A stretch of 5,974 bases of DNA from Chloroflexota bacterium (GCA_024278725.1 JAJRSQ010000382.1:1-5974), one strand, 5' to 3'. Positions 1 to 5,974 are shown, numbered from the stretch's first letter. Notes: generated by a model not told the origin, from the letters alone. A program made the numbers and translations.

Positions 1-216
1 CTGGAAATCTTCCGGGGGTACGCGGAAACGCCCTACATCGTTGCCGCCAACAAACAAGATTTACCCGATGCATGGAGTCCGGAAGATTTGCGCATCGCGT
101 TGAAGATTGATAAAAGCGTTAAAGTTTTACCCTGTGTTTCCACCGATAAAAATAGTGTGAAACAGGTGCTATTGGAATTACTCTACTCCATCATAGAAAA
201 TATGGAAGAAATGTAG
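1..216 (+). CDS. Small Ras/Arf/MglA-like GTPase, C-terminal fragment
   Basis: This is the last 71 residues of a protein that begins before the window; the reading frame is open from base 1 to the TAG at 214-216. The fragment carries the G4 guanine-recognition motif NKQD (fragment residues 17-20) after a hydrophobic strand (YIVAA), followed by LPDAW. A G5-like segment (PCVSTDK, about residues 44-50) follows, then a final amphipathic helix. This order is typical of the C-terminal half of small Ras-superfamily G proteins, which cycle between GTP and GDP states. NKQD is the Arf/SR-beta style of G4, whereas Myxococcus MglA has NKRD. The P-loop and switch regions are upstream and cannot be checked. 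The next gene encodes a Roadblock protein, the usual partner of bacterial MglA-type GTPases, which supports the call. The exact GTPase subfamily is uncertain. Confidence 0.82.
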   Translation: MEIFRGYAETPYIVAANKQDLPDAWSPEDLRIALKIDKSVKVLPCVSTDKNSVKQVLLELLYSIIENMEEM

Positions 217-237
217 CCGGATTTGAGACGTGGTATT

Positions 238-606
238 ATGGCGCAGCGCGGGCATTCACGCCAAAACGACATAGAAGCGATTTTAGAAGCGTTGATAACC
301 GACGGCGGCTTCACCAGCGCCGTGGTCGCCTCAAAAGAAGGCTTGCCCTTTGCCACCGCCGGAAACGCGCACACCACCCTCATCGCCGCCGTTGCCGCCG
401 CCATCAAAGACTTGGTTGAACGCGCCCATCAAGCGCCGTTGGAAATCACCTCCCGCAATGAACGCGGCGACCAAATCGTCATCCGGTACTTTTCCGTTCA
501 GGAAGAACGGTTACTGTTGTCAATTACCATGCCTGCCGGCAGACATCCGTATCGGCGGCTCACCAGCCGCGCCATCCGGCAAATACGGCGGGTACTGGAA
601 AAATAA
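238..606 (+). CDS. Roadblock/LC7 domain protein (MglB-like GTPase partner)
   Basis: This 122-residue protein is about the size of a single Roadblock/LC7 domain. After a short polar N-terminus comes helix 1 (residues 10-22, DIEAILEAL). Next is the strand pair GGFTSAVVASKEGLPFAT (23-40), the classic 'what is the signal, not yet tired' hairpin of this fold, then a long Ala-rich helix (46-66) and strands ending LLLSITMPAG (92-101). A final helix closes the domain. Roadblock proteins dimerise and bind small GTPases; MglB is the GAP for MglA in Myxococcus. The GTPase gene ends 21 bases upstream, so a cognate pair is likely. The ATG at 238 is preferred because it leaves a normal domain N-terminus. 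An in-frame TTG at 223 would add five residues (to 127), and neither start has a strong Shine-Dalgarno. The specific GAP role is inferred. Confidence 0.85.
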   Translation: MAQRGHSRQNDIEAILEALITDGGFTSAVVASKEGLPFATAGNAHTTLIAAVAAAIKDLVERAHQAPLEITSRNERGDQIVIRYFSVQEERLLLSITMPAGRHPYRRLTSRAIRQIRRVLEK

Positions 607-627
607 ACCAAGCATCGAGACCAATCA

Positions 628-1419
628 ATGAGTTCAATCGTTACAGACCAGGGCGTCGTTCATTACGAAGTTTCCGGGCGCGGACGCCCCGTCCTTTTAT
701 TGCACGGCTGGTTGGGGTCGTGGGGATATTGGGCAGAAACGATGGCGCAATTGCAGAGCAATTATCGCGCCTACGCCCTCGATTTTTGGGGCTTCGGAGA
801 TTCCGGCAAACGCCGCAACAGTTTTTTGATGGCGGATTTCGTCGAGCTGGTGAACCAGTTTATGGACCGTATGGGCATTGAAGCCGCGCCCATCATCGGG
901 CATTCGATGGGGGGCACGGTGGCGCTGAGTCTGGCGCTGGCGCATCCGCAGCGCGTCAAACAAGTGGCGGTGATTGGCTCGCCCGTCAATGGCACATCGC
1001 TCAGTTTCTGGCTCAAACTTGCCGGCACCCCGTGGATTGCGCGGATGCTGTGGCAAATTCCCTTCGCGCTGAACACCTTTTTGAAACTCTTTTCCCTGCG
1101 CGCCACCAAAGAATCCGAGCGCTGGTTCAGCATGGTCACCCGTGATGTGTCCGACACCACTCTCGATTCATTCTTCTCCAGCATTCGCTCGCTGCACCAC
1201 ACCGATTTAACGTCCCGCATCCATGATATTTCCGTGCCGATTATGGGTATGTATGGCGCAAATGACATCATCGTCAACCCCAATCAAGCCGACACGCTCG
1301 AAACGCACGCCGCCAATCCGCACATCGTCCGTCTGCCCGGCTCCGGTCACTTCCCCATGCTGGATGAACCGGAGACCTTCCATCATCACCTTATGCAATT
1401 TCTGTACCGTGATCTATGA
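628..1419 (+). CDS. Alpha/beta-fold hydrolase
   Basis: This 263-residue protein has a complete serine-hydrolase signature. The oxyanion-hole strand is VLLLHGW (residues 22-28). The nucleophile elbow is GHSMGG with Ser93, the acid is probably Asp213 in MYGANDIIV, and the base is His241 in GSGHFPMLDEPE. The order and spacing match the MenH/BioH/lipase-like group, including the common LDFWGFGDSG stretch (51-60). Residues about 120-195 form a hydrophobic, Trp/Phe-rich cap, suggesting an apolar acyl or ester substrate. There is no signal peptide, so it should be cytoplasmic. Its stop overlaps the next start (ATGA at 1416-1419), implying translational coupling. The substrate cannot be read from the sequence. 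An esterase or thioesterase acting on acyl chains would fit the reductase downstream, but this is inference. Confidence 0.9.
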   Translation: MSSIVTDQGVVHYEVSGRGRPVLLLHGWLGSWGYWAETMAQLQSNYRAYALDFWGFGDSGKRRNSFLMADFVELVNQFMDRMGIEAAPIIGHSMGGTVALSLALAHPQRVKQVAVIGSPVNGTSLSFWLKLAGTPWIARMLWQIPFALNTFLKLFSLRATKESERWFSMVTRDVSDTTLDSFFSSIRSLHHTDLTSRIHDISVPIMGMYGANDIIVNPNQADTLETHAANPHIVRLPGSGHFPMLDEPETFHHHLMQFLYRDL

Positions 1420-2681
1420 TTAAATTTATAATTAAAGTCACTTCCCATATTTCACCATTCAACGAACCCGCGCGTGAATTGCGGATTCTCGATAAGCCCC
1501 TGTGGCTTCATCACCGGGATATTTTGGCGCCCTACTGCCACCGGGAGCAGGAATATCGCGCGGGCGACCAGCTCGACACCACCACGGAAGAGACCATCGT
1601 CTATAAAGATAACCTGTTTTTTGATGATGCCCTTTTTGAAGCCTTCATCAACGCCGCCACCGCCCGCAAGACGCCTTCTCAAATCGCCTTCAAAAAGGAT
1701 GACAAAGCCATCGTCAGCCACGCCCTGCCGCTCCAATCCGGAATTCGCGCGCAGGGCGATGTGTATGTGGCGGATTTATTCTATTTTCCGCGCGGGTATT
1801 CGGCGCTGGAGGCGGAAAAAGTTGAGCCGCTGGCGGTGGATACGCTGCCGCGGGAAATCGGTTATTATCATATCCCCACTTATATGGCTTCCGAAAAGGG
1901 CGATTTGGTGTATCAGGTTCCGCAACGCTCGTTTTTGTCTATCGAAAATTGGGTACATATTTTTTTGGCGAACACCGCATTCGGAATTTATTCCAGAGGG
2001 GTGCGCATCGAAAATAAGCTCGACACCAGCTTGCCGTTCATGCTGAAAATCTTTGTCCGTTCGTTGTTAGAGCGGAAACAATTCTTAGAATCATCGGCGA
2101 TGGTGCAGGTGGGCAAAAACTGCCAAATCGACCCCGCCGCCATCGTTCAAGGACCCACCATCATCGGCGATAATGTGACCATTGGCGCGGGGAGCGTGGT
2201 GAACGCCTGCGTCATCGGCGACAATGTGAATATTTCGCAGGGGTGTCAGTTGATGGTCAGCGTGGTGGGCAGCGGCTCTTTTTTGCCCTTCCGCGCGTCG
2301 CTGTTCATGACCACGCTCATGGAAAATGCAATGGTGGCGCAAAACGCATGTCTGCAAATGTGTGTCATTGGCAGAAATACGTTCATCGGCGCGGGCAATA
2401 CCTTCACCGATTTCAACCTGCTGAACAAACCGATAAGAACCCGCCACGGCAATGCGCTGGAAGATGTGCGGCAACCCGTGCTGGGGGGATGCGTGGGGCA
2501 CAATTGCCGCATCGGGTCGGGGCATATCATCTTCCCCGCGCGCACCATCGAATCGGATGTGGTGCTGTTTGCCAAAGACGACCGTCAAATCATCCGCAAA
2601 AATGTGCGCTATGAAGACAGCGACCATCACCGCTACCCCAACCAACAACACGTGCCACTCTATCACCCCTATGATGATTAA
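1416..2681 (+). CDS. Left-handed beta-helix (hexapeptide repeat) protein, GlmU/acyltransferase-like
   Basis: This 421-residue protein has two parts. Residues about 228-395 form hexapeptide-repeat coils of the left-handed beta-helix fold: AAIVQGPTIIGDNVTIGAG, then VVNACVIGDNVNISQG, then VIGRNTFIGAGNTF, then a late return at VGHNCRIGSGHII. An insertion of about 35 residues (PFRASLFMTTLMENAM) interrupts the stack. This fold is typical of acyl- or acetyltransferases (GlmU C-terminus, LpxA, gamma-carbonic anhydrases). The first 200 residues have no classical GlmU sugar-nucleotidyltransferase loop (GxGTRM). The segment NEPARELRILDKPLWLHHRD (17-36) faintly resembles the RP-AELR region of the alternative bacterial GlmU-like proteins. 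The C-terminus is His/Tyr-rich. The ATG overlaps the previous stop and has no Shine-Dalgarno, consistent with coupled translation. Whether it is a transferase, a non-catalytic scaffold or a sugar-nucleotide enzyme is not resolved. Confidence 0.78.
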   Translation: MIKFIIKVTSHISPFNEPARELRILDKPLWLHHRDILAPYCHREQEYRAGDQLDTTTEETIVYKDNLFFDDALFEAFINAATARKTPSQIAFKKDDKAIVSHALPLQSGIRAQGDVYVADLFYFPRGYSALEAEKVEPLAVDTLPREIGYYHIPTYMASEKGDLVYQVPQRSFLSIENWVHIFLANTAFGIYSRGVRIENKLDTSLPFMLKIFVRSLLERKQFLESSAMVQVGKNCQIDPAAIVQGPTIIGDNVTIGAGSVVNACVIGDNVNISQGCQLMVSVVGSGSFLPFRASLFMTTLMENAMVAQNACLQMCVIGRNTFIGAGNTFTDFNLLNKPIRTRHGNALEDVRQPVLGGCVGHNCRIGSGHIIFPARTIESDVVLFAKDDRQIIRKNVRYEDSDHHRYPNQQHVPLYHPYDD

Positions 2682-2692
2682 CTGGTGATACC

Positions 2693-2697
2693 GGAGG
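2693..2697 (+). promoter_or_regulatory. Strong Shine-Dalgarno that decides the start of the AAR-like gene
   Basis: GGAGG lies 6 bases before the CTG at 2704 and has no other plausible partner: there is no ATG, GTG or TTG in that frame until the TTG at 2773, 75 bases away. An in-frame TGA at 2686-2688 bounds the frame on the upstream side, so the real start must lie between 2689 and 2773. Confidence 0.75.
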
Positions 2698-2703
2698 CTT
2701 GTT

Positions 2704-3801
2704 CTGGATAATTTTGCATTTATCATTCACCCCATCAACCCCAAACGAGATGTTCAGCGAAAATTCCCGCTTTTGGGGAAACTTCTGCCCACCCCCGCCA
2801 TTCATTTTCTTTCCCGCTTTTTTCCGCCGGTATATATTTCTCACATCACCGGCGTAAAAAGCGCCCACAATGAAATTGAGGGCTGGTTTGTGGCGTGTCC
2901 GTTCACGCCCCAACGGATGTTGAGCCTGCCGCCCCAAACCGTCTACCGAAAAATTGTCCAAACGGGCAAGCTGGCGCAAAAACATGGCGCGAAAATTCTG
3001 GGGCTGGGGGCGTTCACTTCGGTGGTGGGGGATGCGGGCATCACCATTGCCCAACAATTGGACATCCCCGTCACCACCGGCGACAGTTACACCGTGGCAG
3101 TGGCAATTGATGCGGTTAAAGCGGCGGCGCAACGGCTGGACATTCGATTGTCCCGCGCCACCGCCGCCGTGGTCGGCGCGGCGGGTGCCATCGGCAACGT
3201 GTGCGCCCAACTGCTCGCCCCGGACGTGGCGGAAATAATTTTAATCGGACGTAGTGAAAATCGTTTAAATGAGGTAAAATATCTGGTAGAGCGTGCCGGA
3301 TGTCCCGCCGTTCACATCGACACCCGCATGGATGCGCTGAAAAAAGCGGATGTCGTCATCACCGTCAGCAGCGCGGTGGACAGCATCATCGAGCCGGAAC
3401 ACCTGAAATCGGGGGCGGTGGTGTGCGATGTGGCGCGCCCGCGCGATGTCTCGCGGCGGGTGGTGGAACAGCGCAACGATGTGCTGGTCATCGAGGGGGG
3501 GATGGTGGCAGTCCCCGGCGAGGTGCAATTCAATTTCAACTTCGGTTTCCCCCCGCGAATGGCATTCGCCTGCATGGCGGAAACGATGATTCTCGCGCTG
3601 GAACGGCGTTACGAGAATTTCACGCTCGGCAAAGAAATTTCGCTGGCGCAGGTGCAGGAAATCGCCGCGCTGGCAAAAAAACACGGGTTTCGGCTGGGCG
3701 GGTTTCGCAGTTTTGAACGTCCCGTCACTTCGGAAGCGATAGATATTATCAAACAACATATTGATCCTTCAATTTTAACCCAACGCAATGGCTGGAGGTA
3801 G
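2704..3801 (+). CDS. Long-chain acyl-[ACP] reductase-like dehydrogenase (AAR / COG5322 type)
   Basis: With a CTG start at 2704 this is 365 residues; cyanobacterial AAR is about 340. AAR reduces acyl-ACP (or acyl-CoA) to a fatty aldehyde with NADPH through an acyl-cysteine intermediate. Matches to remembered AAR sequence run the whole length: AQKHGAKILGLGAFTSVV (residues 91-108), the TTGDSYT segment near 124-130, the Rossmann loop VVGAAGAIGN (Gly158, Gly161, Gly164), a GRSENRL cofactor-side loop (182-188), IEGGMVAVPG (263-272) and MAFACMAETM. Cys290 in the last motif sits where the AAR catalytic cysteine (Cys294 in Synechococcus) lies. The C-terminal KKHGFRLGG (325-333) also fits. The N-terminus DNFAFIIHPIN continues in frame upstream of the TTG at 2773, which supports the longer form. 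Its Shine-Dalgarno is at 2693. It could instead be a related 'predicted amino acid dehydrogenase'. The family call is firm; the substrate is inferred. Confidence 0.85.
   Translation: MDNFAFIIHPINPKRDVQRKFPLLGKLLPTPAIHFLSRFFPPVYISHITGVKSAHNEIEGWFVACPFTPQRMLSLPPQTVYRKIVQTGKLAQKHGAKILGLGAFTSVVGDAGITIAQQLDIPVTTGDSYTVAVAIDAVKAAAQRLDIRLSRATAAVVGAAGAIGNVCAQLLAPDVAEIILIGRSENRLNEVKYLVERAGCPAVHIDTRMDALKKADVVITVSSAVDSIIEPEHLKSGAVVCDVARPRDVSRRVVEQRNDVLVIEGGMVAVPGEVQFNFNFGFPPRMAFACMAETMILALERRYENFTLGKEISLAQVQEIAALAKKHGFRLGGFRSFERPVTSEAIDIIKQHIDPSILTQRNGWR
3794..3799 (+). promoter_or_regulatory. Ribosome binding site of the response regulator
   Basis: GGAGGT sits 5 bases before the ATG at 3805. It lies inside the last codons of the upstream reductase gene, sharing its final T with that gene's TAG stop. 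This points to tightly coupled but independently strong initiation of the regulator. Confidence 0.8.
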
Positions 3802-3804
3802 CTT

Positions 3805-4704
3805 ATGAGCAACGGCAGAATTTTGGTGGTGGAAGACGATCCCGATATTTCAAAAATGCTGAAAATCTATTTCACATCTCAGGGGTACGATGTGCTGGCG
3901 GAAATGCGCGGGCGAGACGCCATTGACACCTGCGCCCAAAAAATGCCCAACGTCGTCGTGCTTGACATCAACCTCCCCGATATTGACGGGTACACCGTTT
4001 GCCGGGAATTGCGCGGCAGCTTGCGCACCAAACACATTCCCATCATCTTTCTGACCCAAAAAGATGAACGAAGCGACAAAATCAAAGGGTTGGAACTGGG
4101 CGCTGACGATTACATCACCAAACCGTTTGATATTGAGGAGTTGAAGTTGCGGGTGCAGGGGGCGATTCGGCGCGCCACATACGAAAATCTGACCAACCCG
4201 ACCACCAGCTTGCCCAGCGGAAAACTCATCGAAGAGCATTTGAAAATCATCAAAAACCGGGATGATTGGACGCTGCTGTACATCGGCATCAACCATATTG
4301 ACGCCTTCAAGGAAATTCAGGGCATTGTGGCGCTGGATGATGTTTTGCGTTTTGTGGCAACCGTCATCACGGAAGCGGTGGAAAAACACGGCACGCTCAA
4401 TGATTTCATCGGGCACGCCGGCAGCAATGACTTTCTGCTGGTCACCGCGCCCGATTTGGCGGGCACGCTCTGCCGGGAAATCACCCGGCGGTTTGCGGAA
4501 GAAGTGCAGGTATTTTACCCGTTCACCGCGCGGCAGGAAGGGAAAGTCGTTTATACCGATGGACACGGGAACGTGAAAGAATCGCCGTTCATGTCACTCT
4601 CGGTGGCGGCGTTATCAGGCTCGGAAGGACCTTTTTCCGACATTAGAGAAATCACGGAAGTCGCGGCAGATATTCGCCGCAGAAGACCGGGGTGTCCCGC
4701 CTAA
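3805..4704 (+). CDS. Response regulator: receiver domain fused to a degenerate GGDEF domain
   Basis: This protein has 299 residues. The receiver domain (about 4-122) is complete: acidic pair Asp11/Asp12, phosphoacceptor Asp54 in VVLDINLPDIDG, Thr84 and Lys106 in TKPFD, so it should be phosphorylated by a histidine kinase. From about residue 130 the protein follows the GGDEF fold: the TSLPSGKLIEEHL start (134-146), then INHIDAFKEI (162-171), then DDVLRFVATVI. The active-site loop reads GSNDF (206-210) instead of GG(D/E)EF. The first metal-ligand aspartate appears to be His164, and the inhibitory RxxD site reads TLND (197-200), lacking its Arg. Diguanylate cyclase activity is therefore unlikely; the domain may bind a ligand or a partner. 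There is no DNA-binding domain. A sensor gene follows 26 bases downstream and is the probable partner. The receiver call is very sure, the degenerate GGDEF likely. Confidence 0.9.
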   Translation: MSNGRILVVEDDPDISKMLKIYFTSQGYDVLAEMRGRDAIDTCAQKMPNVVVLDINLPDIDGYTVCRELRGSLRTKHIPIIFLTQKDERSDKIKGLELGADDYITKPFDIEELKLRVQGAIRRATYENLTNPTTSLPSGKLIEEHLKIIKNRDDWTLLYIGINHIDAFKEIQGIVALDDVLRFVATVITEAVEKHGTLNDFIGHAGSNDFLLVTAPDLAGTLCREITRRFAEEVQVFYPFTARQEGKVVYTDGHGNVKESPFMSLSVAALSGSEGPFSDIREITEVAADIRRRRPGCPA

Positions 4705-4730
4705 TTGGCGAGATTTCCTCAAGGGAGCGT

Positions 4731-5974
4731 ATGGACAAATCACTGTTCCAACCCTCAAGTCGGTTGGGAAAGAAACTGTATCTGCCATTAATTGTGCTGG
4801 CGATCATCTCTTTGGTGGGCGCGGGTGTGACGGTGTATTTTGCCACCCACAACCTGATGTCCACTTATGAGGATTTGCTGGCGGCATTTGCCGTGGTGAT
4901 AATGGTCGGCACGGTGGTGCTGGTGGCATTGTCGATACGCTCGGTGATGCGGAATGTCATCACGCCGATTGACAACTTGCGGGTGGGGATGAACCGGTTG
5001 AGCCGGGGCGTCTTCGACCACACCATTCAGGTTTCCACGGATGACGAGTTGGAACAATTGGCGCACGATTTCAACATGATGTCGGCGGCGCTCTTTGAAG
5101 CCCAGCAAGCCCTCGCCGATGCCGCCGAAGAAAACGCGCAGCTATTGCACCAGACGGAGGCACAACTCAGCCGCCGCATCCGCGAGCTGAACGGCTTGCG
5201 CCGCATCAACCAAACGCTGAATCAAACGCTATCGCTCAACAGTATTTTGCAGGTCATCGCCCAAGAAGCTTCCGCCGCAACCAACGCCTCTTTTTGCGCC
5301 ATCCTCATCCGCGAAAACGGCGCACTGCAACCCATCGCGCATGTGGGCGCGCTCATCCCCACCGACGAGCTGGCGGATTTACCCGCCATCGCCCGGGTGA
5401 TTGAAACGCAAGAGCCGCTCATCCTCGCCGCCAATCGCGCCGAGATGGTCGTTCCCATCCAACCGGCAGACACCCTCATCGGCGTGCTGTATCTGGCAGA
5501 CGACGCGCTCGACAGCTTCACCGGCGAGCAATTGCCGTACATTCAAACCCTCGCCGACCAAGCCGCCATTGCCCACCGGCAGGCGGGGGAGTTTCAGGCT
5601 CGCGTCACCGAGCGGTTGCAAAACATCACCCGCATCAACCAACTGGCGCGCCTCTCAAACATCAATCGCGCCTTCCGCGCGAATTTGCCGCTGGCAAACA
5701 TTCTGGAAGAAGTCGCATTCGCGGTGCAGGAAACGGCAGGCTTCAATATCGTGCTGGTCAGCGTGATGAAACGCCACCATCTGGAACATATCGCCGGTGC
5801 GGGATTGCCCGTTTCGCAATTGAACGACATCCGGAACATCCGCACCCCGCGCGCCGAAATCATGCCGCTCCTGCAATCGGCGTTCAAACTCGGCGATTCA
5901 TATTTCATCCCCACCGAAGCGGAGAAAGAGATTTCGTCGCTGAATATTCTCTTCTCCGCGCCTATGCCGAAAAC
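4731..5974 (+). CDS. Membrane sensor with HAMP and tandem GAF domains, probable histidine kinase (N-terminal part)
   Basis: The frame is open from the ATG at 4731 to the window edge (414 complete codons, no stop), so the C-terminus is missing. Domain order: transmembrane helix 1 (about 16-38), a very short outside loop (about 39-48), transmembrane helix 2 (about 49-70), HAMP (about 71-123; ITPIDNLRVGMNRL then DDELEQLAHDFNMM), and a coiled coil (about 122-165). A first GAF domain follows (about 167-285; ending GVLYLADDALDSFTGEQ then LADQAAIA). After a second linker, GAF 2 begins near 318 and runs off the window. Such proteins usually end in HisKA/HATPase domains, but a GGDEF or phosphatase output is possible. 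With almost no extracytoplasmic domain, sensing is probably in the membrane or by the GAF domains. GGGAG (4723-4727) is a ribosome site only 3 bases from ATG. The adjacent response regulator suggests a cognate pair. Confidence 0.88.
   Translation, partial: MDKSLFQPSSRLGKKLYLPLIVLAIISLVGAGVTVYFATHNLMSTYEDLLAAFAVVIMVGTVVLVALSIRSVMRNVITPIDNLRVGMNRLSRGVFDHTIQVSTDDELEQLAHDFNMMSAALFEAQQALADAAEENAQLLHQTEAQLSRRIRELNGLRRINQTLNQTLSLNSILQVIAQEASAATNASFCAILIRENGALQPIAHVGALIPTDELADLPAIARVIETQEPLILAANRAEMVVPIQPADTLIGVLYLADDALDSFTGEQLPYIQTLADQAAIAHRQAGEFQARVTERLQNITRINQLARLSNINRAFRANLPLANILEEVAFAVQETAGFNIVLVSVMKRHHLEHIAGAGLPVSQLNDIRNIRTPRAEIMPLLQSAFKLGDSYFIPTEAEKEISSLNILFSAPMPK

Noticed and set aside
2682..2703. 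Possible terminator or promoter in the gap before the AAR-like gene
   Set aside because: The gap is only 22 bases, holds a ribosome binding site, and shows no hairpin with a T-run and no convincing -35/-10 pair.
2091..2726. Long open frame on the - strand (211 codons) opposite the beta-helix gene
   Set aside because: It lies wholly antisense to a gene with clear hexapeptide repeats, its translation is His/Arg-rich without recognisable motifs, and it is explained by the codon bias of the + strand gene.
3495..3501. Run of seven G inside the AAR-like gene, a possible sequencing or slippage error
   Set aside because: The reading frame continues correctly on both sides with conserved residues (EGGM before, FACMAE after), so no frameshift is indicated.
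3850..4566. Long open frame on the - strand (238 codons) opposite the response regulator
   Set aside because: The + strand frame has an unmistakable receiver domain; the antisense translation shows no family features and has no upstream ribosome site that I can see.
4705..4730. Possible terminator between the response regulator and the sensor gene
   Set aside because: These 26 bases contain no inverted repeat followed by T residues, only a GGGAG ribosome site, so read-through is expected.
5401..5766. A + strand open frame of 121 codons overlapping the sensor gene in another frame
   Set aside because: The sensor frame covers it with recognisable GAF and linker sequence; the alternative translation is Ser/Arg/Pro-rich shadow sequence.
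1..5974. Mobile element, phage, CRISPR or defence island
   Set aside because: No transposase, integrase, direct repeat array, tRNA-adjacent att-like site or abrupt change in composition is visible; all genes have housekeeping or signalling family features.

Overview
The window is a tightly packed, single-strand stretch of a bacterial chromosome. Seven protein-coding genes all read on the + strand, and the first and last are cut by the window edges. Gaps are 3 to 26 bases and one junction is an ATGA overlap, so the layout looks like one operon or a run of translationally coupled genes. I see no promoter, terminator, RNA gene, repeat array, mobile element or CRISPR. The sequence is moderately GC-rich. 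The gene combination (Arf/MglA-like GTPase, Roadblock protein, acyl-ACP-reductase-like dehydrogenase, receiver with a decayed GGDEF, GAF-rich sensor kinase) reminds me of Chloroflexota (Anaerolineae-type) genomes. That placement is from memory and gene content, not from a search.

Layout: 1-216 is the C-terminal end of a small Ras/Arf-type GTPase with the NKQD guanine-specificity motif. 238-606 is a Roadblock/LC7 protein, the usual partner or GAP of such GTPases. 628-1419 is an alpha/beta hydrolase with an intact Ser-Asp-His triad. 1416-2681 is a left-handed beta-helix (hexapeptide-repeat) protein with a GlmU-like look but no visible nucleotidyltransferase loop. 2704-3801 is a Rossmann dehydrogenase strongly resembling cyanobacterial long-chain acyl-ACP reductase (AAR), including the cysteine that carries the acyl thioester. 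Its best start is a CTG behind a strong Shine-Dalgarno, so a search limited to ATG/GTG/TTG would clip its N-terminus. 3805-4704 is a response regulator: an intact receiver fused to a degenerate GGDEF domain. 4731 to beyond 5974 is the N-terminal part of a membrane sensor with two transmembrane helices, HAMP and two GAF domains, very probably a histidine kinase whose catalytic part lies outside the window.

Working model (inference): a GTPase/Roadblock switch and a two-component-type sensor/regulator pair flank three genes that could handle acyl chains: a hydrolase, an acyltransferase-fold protein and a fatty-acyl-ACP/CoA reductase. The most novel point is this coupling of a polarity-type GTPase module to an AAR-like reductase outside the cyanobacterial alkane pathway, with no aldehyde-deformylating oxygenase in view.
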